Below, in pieces: positions 1 to 6,583 of a stretch of DNA of 10,829 nucleotides. Under the pieces are notes generated by a model. The model had not been told where the DNA came from, ran no database searches, and worked only from the letters and a program-made list of their open reading frames with translations. The position numbers and the translations under genes are program-made. Source of the stretch: Bacteroidota bacterium (GTDB lineage Bacteria > Bacteroidota > Bacteroidia > Chitinophagales > Chitinophagaceae); the NCBI GenBank assembly GCA_023423285.1, contig JAFAFV010000161.1, positions 1-10,829 on the forward strand, given 5' to 3'. Numbering within the stretch: position 1 is the stretch's first letter; each line of letters opens with the position of its first letter.

Positions 1-1079
1 AGGTATTTCTCGCTTTTGTTGCGTTTGATCTCAGTTACATATTCCTTTATTTGCTGTTCTTTTTCTTTTTTGCAGATCATCAGAACGTCATCAGTATCTA
101 CAATAATATAATCTTCCAGGCCCTGAAGCAAAACCAGTTTTTTTTGCGGCACATGTATCATGCACTTATGCGTGTCGTATACCATCACCTCTGAGCCTAC
201 CACCGCGTTTTCAAAATAATCTTTTTCCATATTATCATAGGCACTTTTCCAGGTGCCCAGATCGCTCCAGTAAAAATTGGCCGGTATAATATAAACATTC
301 GGCGCTTTTTCCATTATGCCAAAGTCAATTGAAATGTTGGGGCAGCGGGCGTATATTTCTTCTATAACTTTTTTTTCATTACCTGTATTCAGGTTGCTTT
401 TTTCTGCTGCAAACTGTTCATGAATTTCAGGCAGTATTTTTTCAAAAGCATCTATAATGGTTTTGGTTTTCCATGTAAAAATGCCAGAGTTCCATAAAAA
501 ATCGCCACTGTTCAAAAAGGCTTTTGCCAGTTGCAGATTGGGTTTTTCGGTAAACGTTTTTACCTTGAAGATGCCTGGTGCGGCTTCTAATCCATCGTGC
601 TGTATGTAGCCATAGCCCGTGTTGGGATGTGTAGGCATGATGCCAATGGTAACCAGTGCATTGATGTGATCTACAAAATCCAGTGCCTTATGCATCACGC
701 TGTTAAATTTTTCTTCTTCAAGAATCAGGTTGTCGGCAGGGGCAGCAATCATGATCGAATCAGGGTTTTTCTCCTGAATCTTAAAAGCAATATACGCAAT
801 GCAGGGAGCGGTATTTTTCCTGAATGGTTCGGCTACAATATTAGCGGGGTTCAGCGCAGGCAGTTGTTCCTTTACAATATCAACATAGTCTTCTGAAGTA
901 ACTACGTAAATATTTTCGGCTGGAACAATTTTGCTGTATCGCGAATAGGTGGCTTGTATAAGCGTTTTGCCGGTTCCTAAAATGTCTAAGAACTGCTTAG
1001 GATAGCTGGTGCGGCTTTTAGGCCAGAACCTGGTGCCAATTCCTCCGGCCATAATGGCCACATAATGATTATTGCTCAT
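1..1079 (-). CDS. manC: Mannose-1-phosphate guanylyltransferase (GDP-mannose pyrophosphorylase), 3' end cut by window edge
   Basis: This enzyme makes GDP-mannose from mannose-1-phosphate and GTP in the cytoplasm, supplying mannose, and often fucose or rhamnose derivatives, for LPS and exopolysaccharide. I translated the reverse strand from ATG at 1079-1077. Residues 11-22 give the nucleotidyltransferase signature AGGIGTRFWPKS, followed by YPKQFL, the family loop for the sugar-nucleotide site. FTEKP lies at about 176-180, then FLWNSGIF, and IDFGIMEKA and FYWSDLGTW further on. About 359 codons are open to the window edge, ending in NKSEKYL. Stand-alone Bacteroidota enzymes are about 350-360 residues, so only a few codons should be missing. 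No fused phosphomannose isomerase domain is expected. The start lies 8 bp after the kdsD stop, so the two are almost certainly cotranscribed. No Shine-Dalgarno is visible. The symbol manC follows usual usage; the enzyme family itself is confident. Confidence 0.93.
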   Translation of the reverse strand, partial: MSNNHYVAIMAGGIGTRFWPKSRTSYPKQFLDILGTGKTLIQATYSRYSKIVPAENIYVVTSEDYVDIVKEQLPALNPANIVAEPFRKNTAPCIAYIAFKIQEKNPDSIMIAAPADNLILEEEKFNSVMHKALDFVDHINALVTIGIMPTHPNTGYGYIQHDGLEAAPGIFKVKTFTEKPNLQLAKAFLNSGDFLWNSGIFTWKTKTIIDAFEKILPEIHEQFAAEKSNLNTGNEKKVIEEIYARCPNISIDFGIMEKAPNVYIIPANFYWSDLGTWKSAYDNMEKDYFENAVVGSEVMVYDTHKCMIHVPQKKLVLLQGLEDYIIVDTDDVLMICKKEKEQQIKEYVTEIKRNKSEKY

Positions 1080-1087
1080 GTAATAAA

Positions 1088-2050
1088 CTATATTAAACCT
1101 TCTTTCAACAGGTCGTGAATGTGGATGATGCCAATGTATTTTTTTTCATTTACCACAACCAGTTGTGTGATAGCGTTCCTGCGCATCAGATCCAACGCTG
1201 AAACAGCCAGTTCATCTGTCTGGATAGTTTTTGGATTTTTTGTCATGATGTCAGCGGCAGAAATGTTTTCAATATCTGTATTTTTTTCAAGCATGCGCCT
1301 CAGGTCGCCGTCTGTAATAATGCCCAGTAGTTGCTCGCTTGCATCAGCTACTGCTGTTACGCCCAAGCGTTTGCGTGTCATTTCCACGATCACTTCTTTA
1401 ATATTCTGATCCGGCAAAACCAGCGGGCGCTCATTATCAAAAAACACATCGCTTACACGCAGGTATAATTTTTTACCCAGCGTGCCGCCGGGATGAAACT
1501 TGGCAAAATCACCCTCTTTAAATCCTTTTAACTGCATCAGGCAAACCGCCAGCGCATCACCCATTACCAATTGCGCCGTAGTGCTTGCCGTAGGGGCCAG
1601 GTTGTTTGGGCAGGCCTCCTGGGATACGGTGGTGTCTAACACAATATGGGCGTTGCGGCCCAGGTATGAGCTTGTGTTGCCTGCCACAGCAATAATAGTA
1701 TTGCCAAAGTTTTTAATAAGCGGAACCAGTGCCCGTATTTCGGGGCTGTTGCCGCTTTTGCTCAATATAATCACCACATCCCCGTCCTGCACAATCCCCA
1801 GGTCGCCGTGCAGGGCATCTGCCGCGTGCATAAAAATGGATGGAGTTCCGGTAGAATTAAAAGTGGCTACAATTTTTTGTGCTATTAATGCGCTTTTGCC
1901 AATGCCGCTTATTACTACGCGGCCTTTCAGCCTGTGAATGATGTTTACGGCTTTTACAAAATCATCGTTGATGGAGCCGGACAATGACCTTATTGCATCT
2001 GCTTCCAGATCAATTGTTTTCAAGGCATTCTTTTTTATATCTAGCGGCAT
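1088..2050 (-). CDS. kdsD: Arabinose-5-phosphate isomerase (KdsD/KpsF family)
   Basis: A cytoplasmic isomerase that interconverts ribulose-5-phosphate and arabinose-5-phosphate, the entry step to Kdo for LPS. The 320-residue length is normal for the family. An SIS domain spans about 40-175, with SGIGKS at 48-53, HGDLG at 81-85 and SKSGNSPE at 97-104. Two CBS domains follow, about 203-260 and 268-318; the first contains GIITDGDLRR. The four residues reported as catalytic in E. coli KdsD (Lys59, Glu111, Glu152, His193) correspond to Lys52, Glu104, Glu145 and His186 here, all at the same offset of seven, so the active site is intact. It is the first gene of a minus-strand operon with the GDP-mannose gene. 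A TAAGTTTG element just upstream fits a Bacteroidota promoter. The alternative would be GutQ-like or capsule KpsF paralogues; the sequence cannot separate these, but the reaction is the same. Confidence 0.93.
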   Translation of the reverse strand: MPLDIKKNALKTIDLEADAIRSLSGSINDDFVKAVNIIHRLKGRVVISGIGKSALIAQKIVATFNSTGTPSIFMHAADALHGDLGIVQDGDVVIILSKSGNSPEIRALVPLIKNFGNTIIAVAGNTSSYLGRNAHIVLDTTVSQEACPNNLAPTASTTAQLVMGDALAVCLMQLKGFKEGDFAKFHPGGTLGKKLYLRVSDVFFDNERPLVLPDQNIKEVIVEMTRKRLGVTAVADASEQLLGIITDGDLRRMLEKNTDIENISAADIMTKNPKTIQTDELAVSALDLMRRNAITQLVVVNEKKYIGIIHIHDLLKEGLI

Positions 2051-2070
2051 AACAGTTCAAAAATGAGACG

Positions 2071-2098
2071 CAAACTTACCGCTTCTTGATGAAACAAA
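2071..2098 (-). promoter_or_regulatory. Probable promoter of the kdsD-manC operon
   Basis: On the minus strand TAAGTTTG (2078 to 2071) matches the Bacteroidota -7 consensus TAnnTTTG exactly, and TTTG lies upstream at 2098-2095. The spacer is 16 bp, slightly shorter than the usual 17-23. Transcription would begin near 2066 and leave a leader of about 15 nt before the ATG at 2050. The element match is seen in the sequence; its activity is inferred. Confidence 0.5.
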
Positions 2099-2210
2099 CA
2101 GTTGTTGCTGCATAATTTAAATGATTGTGAAAATAAGTGTTGCAGCCAAAGATTATTTTTTTATTACAGATAACTATTGTAATTTTTACAGTTCTAAATT
2201 TTAACCTGGT

Positions 2211-2218
2211 TATATTTG
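2211..2218 (+). promoter_or_regulatory. Candidate -7 element for recQ
   Basis: TATATTTG at 2211-2218 matches the Bacteroidota -7 consensus exactly and ends only 4 bp before the recQ ATG at 2223. A start of transcription 4-7 bp downstream would fall on or just beside the start codon, implying a leaderless or almost leaderless mRNA. I see no good -33 TTG at the usual distance; the nearest candidate is a T-run at 2183-2187 with a 23-bp spacer, so a chance match is possible. Confidence 0.4.
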
Positions 2219-2222
2219 AAAA

Positions 2223-4478
2223 ATGGCAGTGAAAGCAGCAAAAAAAGCGAAAGAGCAGAAAATAAAAAAAGGTACACCAAACTCCAAGGGAATCGATTTA
2301 CATAAAGAACTTCAAAAAAACTTTGGATTTTCTCAGTTTAAAGGTACACAAGAACAGGCAATCAATTCATTATTAAACGGACGAGATACTTTTGTGATCA
2401 TGCCCACAGGTGGCGGTAAAAGCCTTTGCTACCAATTGCCGGGCGTGGCAAGTGAGGGCGTGGCTATTATAGTAAGCCCTCTTATCGCTTTGATGAAAAA
2501 CCAGGTTGACCTTGTTCGCGGCTATAACAGTAACGATGAAATTGCCCACTTTTTAAATTCAACGCTCACAAAAAAAGAAATCAAAGAAGTTCACGACGAC
2601 CTTTTAAACGGCAAAACAAAATTATTGTATGTCGCTCCGGAAACGCTAACCAAGCAGGACAATCTATCATTTTTCAGCGACCTGAATATTTCATTTTTTG
2701 CGGTGGATGAAGCACATTGTATTAGTGAATGGGGCCACGATTTCAGACCCGAATATCGCCGCTTACGGGAAATGATGGACCAGATCAACCCTAAACTTCC
2801 GGTGATAGCCCTTACGGCTACTGCTACGCCAAAAGTACAAAGCGATATCATCAAAAACCTCGCGCTCAGGGATCCGGAAGTGTTCATTTCCAGCTTTAAC
2901 AGGGATAACCTCTATTACGAAATTCAGCCTAAAATAAAAAAGAAGCAAACTGATGAAAACATTGTACGCTTTATTAAGGGCATGAAAAATAAAAGCGGCA
3001 TCATTTACACGCTGAACCGCAAAACCACGGAAGAGCTTGCTGGTATTTTAATGGCCAACGGCATCAACGCTGTTGCCTATCACGCAGGGTTGGATAGTAA
3101 GCTGAGAACTGAAAGGCAGGATAAATTTTTGAAAGAAGATGTGCAGGTGATTGTGGCTACCATTGCCTTTGGAATGGGCATTGACAAGCCGGATATTCGT
3201 TTTGTGATCCATTATAATATTCCTAAATCTATTGAGAATTATTACCAGGAAACCGGGCGTGCCGGGCGAGACGGGCTGGAAGGCAAGTGCCTGCTGTATT
3301 ACTCGCATAAAGATGTAAGTAAGCTGGAGCACCTGATGCGTGATAAGCCGCTGAGCGAAAGGGAAGTGGGCGCGCAACTCATTAATGAAACGGTGGCCTA
3401 TGCCGAAAGTGGTGTGTGCCGCCGAAAAGTGATCCTGAGCTATTTTGGTGAAATGTATGAAAAAGAAAATTGCGGTAATTGCGATAATTGTAACAACCCC
3501 AAAGAAAAAATTGAGGCAAAAGCAGAAGTGGTGCAGGTACTGAAAACTATTAAAGATGTGGATGAGCGTTTTGCAACGGATTATGTGGTGAATATCATTA
3601 TTGGCAAGCTGACGCCACAGGTTAAAATGTTCAGGCACGAAGGCCTGTCCACTTTTAGTATCGGCAAAAATAATGACTCGCATTTTTGGAACTCGCTCAT
3701 CAGGCAAATGTTGCTGGAAGGACTTTTGAAAAAAGATATTGAAGAATACGGCGTACTGAAAATTACTGCTGCCGGTAAAGATTTTCTGAAAAAGCCAAAA
3801 ACGTTCAAAATAGTTTTAAATAATACATTTGAAGATGCGCTGGGAGATGATGAGGAAGGTAAAGATACCGCTGAGGGCGCGGCTACAGACCAGCGGCTGT
3901 TTGAAATGCTGAAAGAACTGCGGCAAAAAGAAGCTAAAAAGAAAAATTTGCCGCCCTTTGTAATCTTTCTTGAAAACAGTTTGCTTGATATGGCCACCAT
4001 GTATCCCACCACAATTGAGGAACTGGAAAAATGCCAGGGTGTGAGCAAGGGAAAAGCCATACGTTATGGAAAACCCTTTGTGGCGCTGATTGAGCAATAT
4101 GTGGAAGACAATAATATAGAAAAGCCGGATGATTTTGTGATGAAAAGCGTGGTGAATAAGAGCGGTAATAAAGTTTACATCATTACGCAGACGGACAAAA
4201 AAATTCCTGTAGAGATCATTGCCAAGAACAAGGGCTGGACTATTCCCGAACTGCTGGAAGAAATGGAAACCATAGCAGCCAGCGGAACAAGGCTAAACCT
4301 GGGCTATGCCATTGATGAAATGCTGGATCAGGACGACCAGGATGAGATCATTGATTATTTCAAGAGTTGTGAAACCTCGTCGCTGGAAGTAGCGCAGGCC
4401 GAACTTTCGGACTTTGATTTCAACTGGGAACAATTAAAGATCATGCGCATCAAATTTCTTTCGGAGTATGGCATGTAA
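2223..4478 (+). CDS. recQ: ATP-dependent DNA helicase RecQ, long Bacteroidota form
   Basis: A 3'-5' DNA helicase of the cytoplasm acting in recombination, repair and restart of stalled forks. Helicase motifs are all present: Walker A MPTGGGKS at 60-67, DEAHCISEWGHDFRPEYR from 162, TATAT at 198-202, IAFGMGIDKPD at about 314-324 and QETGRAGRDG at 342-351. The zinc site has Cys399, Cys417, Cys420 and Cys423. An RQC winged helix follows at about 430-530, then an acidic linker (about 538-552) and an HRDC domain at about 555-628. Residues 650-751 form an extra C-terminal module that I take to be the HTH_40-type winged helix. The total of 751 residues exceeds the roughly 610 of E. coli RecQ because of this tail. 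The first 24 residues are a Lys-rich tail ahead of the conserved LHKELQKNFGF. No in-frame ATG lies between codon 1 and Met60, which is inside Walker A, so 2223 is the only ATG start that keeps the helicase intact. A GTG at codon 3 is also possible. Confidence 0.96.
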   Translation: MAVKAAKKAKEQKIKKGTPNSKGIDLHKELQKNFGFSQFKGTQEQAINSLLNGRDTFVIMPTGGGKSLCYQLPGVASEGVAIIVSPLIALMKNQVDLVRGYNSNDEIAHFLNSTLTKKEIKEVHDDLLNGKTKLLYVAPETLTKQDNLSFFSDLNISFFAVDEAHCISEWGHDFRPEYRRLREMMDQINPKLPVIALTATATPKVQSDIIKNLALRDPEVFISSFNRDNLYYEIQPKIKKKQTDENIVRFIKGMKNKSGIIYTLNRKTTEELAGILMANGINAVAYHAGLDSKLRTERQDKFLKEDVQVIVATIAFGMGIDKPDIRFVIHYNIPKSIENYYQETGRAGRDGLEGKCLLYYSHKDVSKLEHLMRDKPLSEREVGAQLINETVAYAESGVCRRKVILSYFGEMYEKENCGNCDNCNNPKEKIEAKAEVVQVLKTIKDVDERFATDYVVNIIIGKLTPQVKMFRHEGLSTFSIGKNNDSHFWNSLIRQMLLEGLLKKDIEEYGVLKITAAGKDFLKKPKTFKIVLNNTFEDALGDDEEGKDTAEGAATDQRLFEMLKELRQKEAKKKNLPPFVIFLENSLLDMATMYPTTIEELEKCQGVSKGKAIRYGKPFVALIEQYVEDNNIEKPDDFVMKSVVNKSGNKVYIITQTDKKIPVEIIAKNKGWTIPELLEEMETIAASGTRLNLGYAIDEMLDQDDQDEIIDYFKSCETSSLEVAQAELSDFDFNWEQLKIMRIKFLSEYGM

Positions 4479-4494
4479 AAAATGCAGGAAATTG

Positions 4495-4525
4495 TTGAAT
4501 AAGTAAAAGCTTTCGTCTATATTTG
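4495..4525 (+). promoter_or_regulatory. Promoter of tRNA-Phe, textbook Bacteroidota type
   Basis: TTG at 4495-4497 (within TTGTTG) is followed by a 20-bp spacer and TATATTTG at 4518-4525, matching both parts of the -33/-7 consensus at the normal distance. Transcription would start near 4531, about a dozen bases before the mature tRNA 5' end. It lies between the recQ stop and the tRNA, so the tRNA does not depend on recQ read-through. This is the best promoter in the window. Confidence 0.75.
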
Positions 4526-4543
4526 CAGCCCTGTAAGGGAAAA

Positions 4544-4616
4544 GGTGCGGTAGCTCAGTCGGTAGAGCAAAGGACTGAAAATCCTTGTGTCGGCGGTTCG
4601 ATCCCGCCCCACACCA
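4544..4616 (+). tRNA. tRNA-Phe, anticodon GAA
   Basis: A 73-nt cloverleaf folds by hand. The acceptor stem is 4544-4550 with 4609-4615 and the discriminator is A4616. The D stem is GCTC (4553-4556) with GAGC (4565-4568). The anticodon stem is AAGGA (4570-4574) with TCCTT (4582-4586), and the loop CTGAAAA carries GAA at 4577-4579. The variable loop is 5 nt, and the T stem GGCGG/CCGCC closes a TTCGATC loop. D, anticodon and T stems pair perfectly. The acceptor stem has one mismatch at its fifth pair, C4548 against A4611. The 3' CCA is not encoded (the next bases are CGA), so it must be added after transcription. The gene has its own promoter and terminator. Confidence 0.96.
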
Positions 4617-4618
4617 CG

Positions 4619-4647
4619 AAGACTCGGTAAAATCCGGGTCTTTTTTT
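4619..4647 (+). terminator. Rho-independent terminator of tRNA-Phe
   Basis: GACTCGG (4621-4627), loop TAAAAT and CCGGGTC (4634-4640) form a 7-bp stem with one G-T wobble, followed by seven T residues (4641-4647). Two A-T pairs with A4619-A4620 can extend the stem into the T-run. The hairpin starts only a few bases after the tRNA 3' end, as expected for a single-tRNA transcript. Confidence 0.85.
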
Positions 4648-4800
4648 ATGTACTATGTTTACAACTTTTAGGAGGCCATTGCAGTAACATATACAGGGTT
4701 TACAACCGATGTGAACCGGGAGATTATGCGGGCAAAGTACCATATAAAAGTCTTCAACCGTACTCACAATACAACTTAGCTTGCATCGTGAAAAGAATTT
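4648..4800 (+). pseudogene. Probable decayed GIY-YIG nuclease gene fragment
   Basis: Read in one frame from ATG 4648, this stretch gives MYYVY, then a stop at 4669, then YTGFTTDVNRE (4690-4722), KYHIKVFNRTHNTT (4735-4776), a stop at 4777 and LAS-stop-KEF (4780-4800). Small Bacteroidota GIY-YIG nucleases, about 80-100 residues, start with MYYVYIL, have YTGxTxDLxRR near residue 16 and KLVYYE near residue 47. Here the tyrosine of YTG is codon 15 and the Leu of the last block codon 45, so spacing agrees to within two codons. The +2 frame across 4669-4692 reads GHCSNIY, which suits the expected linker, so two compensating frameshifts may be present. There are at least three in-frame stops, and the conserved C-terminal half is absent. 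It begins directly after the tRNA terminator T-run. The match is from memory of the family; the part after 4779 is weak. Confidence 0.5.
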
Positions 4801-4817
4801 TAATAATAACGATATAG

Positions 4818-4848
4818 TTTGATTTCTGTACTTGACCAACTAATTTTA
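4818..4848 (+). promoter_or_regulatory. Candidate rmuC promoter
   Basis: TTTG at 4818-4821, a 19-bp spacer and TAATTTTA at 4841-4848 fit the Bacteroidota -33/-7 pattern with one mismatch, the final G of TAnnTTTG being A. A start near 4854 would give a leader of about 18 nt before the ATG at 4872. The AT-rich surroundings make chance matches likely. Confidence 0.4.
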
Positions 4849-4871
4849 AATTAAATTATTTAAATAAACTC

Positions 4872-6368
4872 ATGACAATACTTTATATTATTCTGTCACT
4901 TGTAATTATCCTTTTGGTATTAAACATCTTTCTCACCCTAAGAGCAGGTAATAAAGAAACGGGGAATAAATTGTCAGAGATTAAAACGTCCATAGGCACA
5001 TTTACTTCCCACTTAAAAGACACTGAAAAAACTCTTAAAGATGAATTCGTAATCAACCGAAAAGAAAGTGCAGAAAGCGCCGTAGGGCTAAGAACGGAAA
5101 TAGGCAATCAACTAAACAGTTTTATACAAACTTTTTCCGAACAGTTAGGAAACCTCACTAAATCAAACGATGAAAAGTTAGAAGCGATACGCGCCACATT
5201 TGAAGAAAAAATAACCGGGTTTCAAAAAAATATTGACATCAACAATAAAGAAAGCAGAAAAGAATTAAAAGAAAATCTGGAAGGATTTAAAAGCGAGTTG
5301 AATAATGCACTGAAAGATTACAAGGAACGGTTGCGTGAACAATTTGCGGGGTTTGAAGAAAGCCAGCGATTACAAAATGCTGCCAGCAGCGAAAAGATTT
5401 CAGAACTAAAACAAAGTTTGGAAAAGTCGGTAAAAACCATGCAGGAAGGCAATGAAAAGAAACTGGAAGAAATGCGAAAAACCGTTGATGAAAAACTCAA
5501 CGAAACTTTGGAAAAGCGCCTTGGAGAATCTTTCAAACAAGTGAGCGATAGGTTGGAAGCCGTGCACAAAGGGTTAGGTGAAATGCAAAGCCTGGCAACA
5601 AATGTGGGTGATTTAAAAAAGGTGATGAGCAATGTAAAATCCAGAGGGGTGCTAGGAGAATACCAGTTACAAAATATTATTGAAGATTTGCTCACCAATG
5701 AACAATATGAGAAGAATGTAAAAACAAAGTCAGGCAGTGGCGCTGTGGTGGAGTTTGCAGTTAAAATGCCGCACGGTAATAATTTTGAAAAAACTTTGTG
5801 GTTACCAATAGATTCAAAATTTCCCAAAGAAGATTACGAGGCTTTAGTTGATGCCTACGAAAAAGGGGATACAGATAAAATTGAACTGCATCGAAAATCT
5901 TTTATTGCCGGCATACGTAAAAATGCACGGGACATCACAGAAAAATACATTGATCCGCCTAACACCACAGAATACGGAATTATGTTTTTGCCCTATGAAA
6001 GCTTGTTTGGAGAAGTGCTGCGCGTTCCCGGGCTTTTTGAGCAATTGCAAAAAGATTATAAAATTACCATTACCGGGCCAACTACATTGAGTGCATTGCT
6101 CAATAGCTTGCAAATGGGTTTTCGCACATTGGCCATTGAAAAGCGAAGCAGCGAAGTTTGGGATTTGTTGGGTGCAGTTAAAACCGAGTTTGGACAGTTT
6201 GGAGATGTGTTAGCCAAAACTAAAAAGAAGTTGATTGAAGCCACAAATGTAATTGATAGTTCAGAAGTTCGTTCCCGGGCAATAGAACGCAAACTTAGAA
6301 ACGTGCAGGAGTTGCCAATTTCTGAAACTACTAAATTTTTGGAAAGTAACGACGATGAGGAAATTTAA
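4872..6368 (+). CDS. rmuC: DNA recombination protein RmuC homologue
   Basis: RmuC proteins limit recombination at inverted repeats and are related to PD-(D/E)XK nuclease folds; the exact activity is not settled. The 498-residue product has a single N-terminal membrane segment (about residues 3-23), then a long Glu/Lys-rich coiled coil (about 30-250), then the RmuC domain at about 215-465. The domain shows GVLGEYQLQNII at 259-270, LPIDSKFP at 311-318, MFLPYESLF at 371-379 and TGPTTL at 401-406, all family hallmarks. The acidic tail ESNDDEEI is typical of an unstructured end. The start at 4872 is supported by the membrane segment beginning at residue 3; no Shine-Dalgarno is visible. It lies alone between the nuclease relic and the GH36 gene, with 215 bp before the next gene, and probably has its own promoter. 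Length and domain order are normal. Confidence 0.94.
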   Translation: MTILYIILSLVIILLVLNIFLTLRAGNKETGNKLSEIKTSIGTFTSHLKDTEKTLKDEFVINRKESAESAVGLRTEIGNQLNSFIQTFSEQLGNLTKSNDEKLEAIRATFEEKITGFQKNIDINNKESRKELKENLEGFKSELNNALKDYKERLREQFAGFEESQRLQNAASSEKISELKQSLEKSVKTMQEGNEKKLEEMRKTVDEKLNETLEKRLGESFKQVSDRLEAVHKGLGEMQSLATNVGDLKKVMSNVKSRGVLGEYQLQNIIEDLLTNEQYEKNVKTKSGSGAVVEFAVKMPHGNNFEKTLWLPIDSKFPKEDYEALVDAYEKGDTDKIELHRKSFIAGIRKNARDITEKYIDPPNTTEYGIMFLPYESLFGEVLRVPGLFEQLQKDYKITITGPTTLSALLNSLQMGFRTLAIEKRSSEVWDLLGAVKTEFGQFGDVLAKTKKKLIEATNVIDSSEVRSRAIERKLRNVQELPISETTKFLESNDDEEI

Positions 6369-6500
6369 AAAGAATATATTAATTTGTTGAACTCTATTCG
6401 GCGCGTTTGGCTGTTACTAACACCGTACTATCATCAGGTTATTGTTCGGGAGAACCATATAATTACCTAAAATAATCCATACAAATCATCAAATCATCTA

Positions 6501-6530
6501 TTTACTTACAGTATCAGGTGTGTATTTTTG
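6501..6530 (+). promoter_or_regulatory. Candidate promoter of the alpha-galactosidase gene
   Basis: TATTTTTG at 6523-6530 matches TAnnTTTG exactly. TTTA at 6501-6504, 18 bp upstream, is one base off the -33 element. Transcription would start around 6535, leaving a leader of about 50 nt before the ATG at 6584. The rest of the 215-bp gap after rmuC shows no hairpin terminator and no gene remnant that I can recognise, only a short direct repeat AAATCATC at 6483-6498. Confidence 0.45.
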
Positions 6531-6583
6531 AAACGATTGTGATAGCCAAAGCAGCTGCATAGCGGCCACTAAAAATTAAACAC

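Noticed and set aside
597..896. A 99-codon plus-strand frame
   Set aside because: It is the antisense shadow of the GDP-mannose pyrophosphorylase gene, which is clearly coding on the minus strand.
3048..3707. A 219-codon minus-strand frame opposite recQ
   Set aside because: It is fully contained in the RecQ coding region over conserved motifs, has no recognisable domain, and shows the odd Phe/His-rich composition of a shadow frame.
4592..4616. Possible attachment site at the tRNA-Phe 3' end
   Set aside because: I found no second copy of the tRNA 3' end in the window and no integrase gene, so there is no evidence of an integrated element here.
4587..4817. A 76-codon plus-strand frame starting inside the tRNA
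   Set aside because: It begins within the tRNA, crosses the terminator, and lies in a different frame from the GIY-YIG motifs. Only its short GHCSNIY stretch is informative, as a hint of frameshifting in the relic.
4555..4839. A 94-codon minus-strand reading frame ending in GIEPPTQGFSVLCSTD
   Set aside because: Its C-terminal part is the antisense translation of tRNA-Phe, a well-known source of spurious hypothetical proteins, and the rest is antisense to the decayed nuclease and spacer.
5318..5827. A 169-codon minus-strand frame opposite rmuC
   Set aside because: Ser/Phe-rich antisense of the Glu/Lys-rich coiled coil of RmuC, with no domain signal.
6483..6498. Direct repeat AAATCATC AAATCATC upstream of the GH36 gene
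   Set aside because: Two copies of an AT-rich 8-mer are easily explained by slippage or chance, and no known operator pattern is matched.
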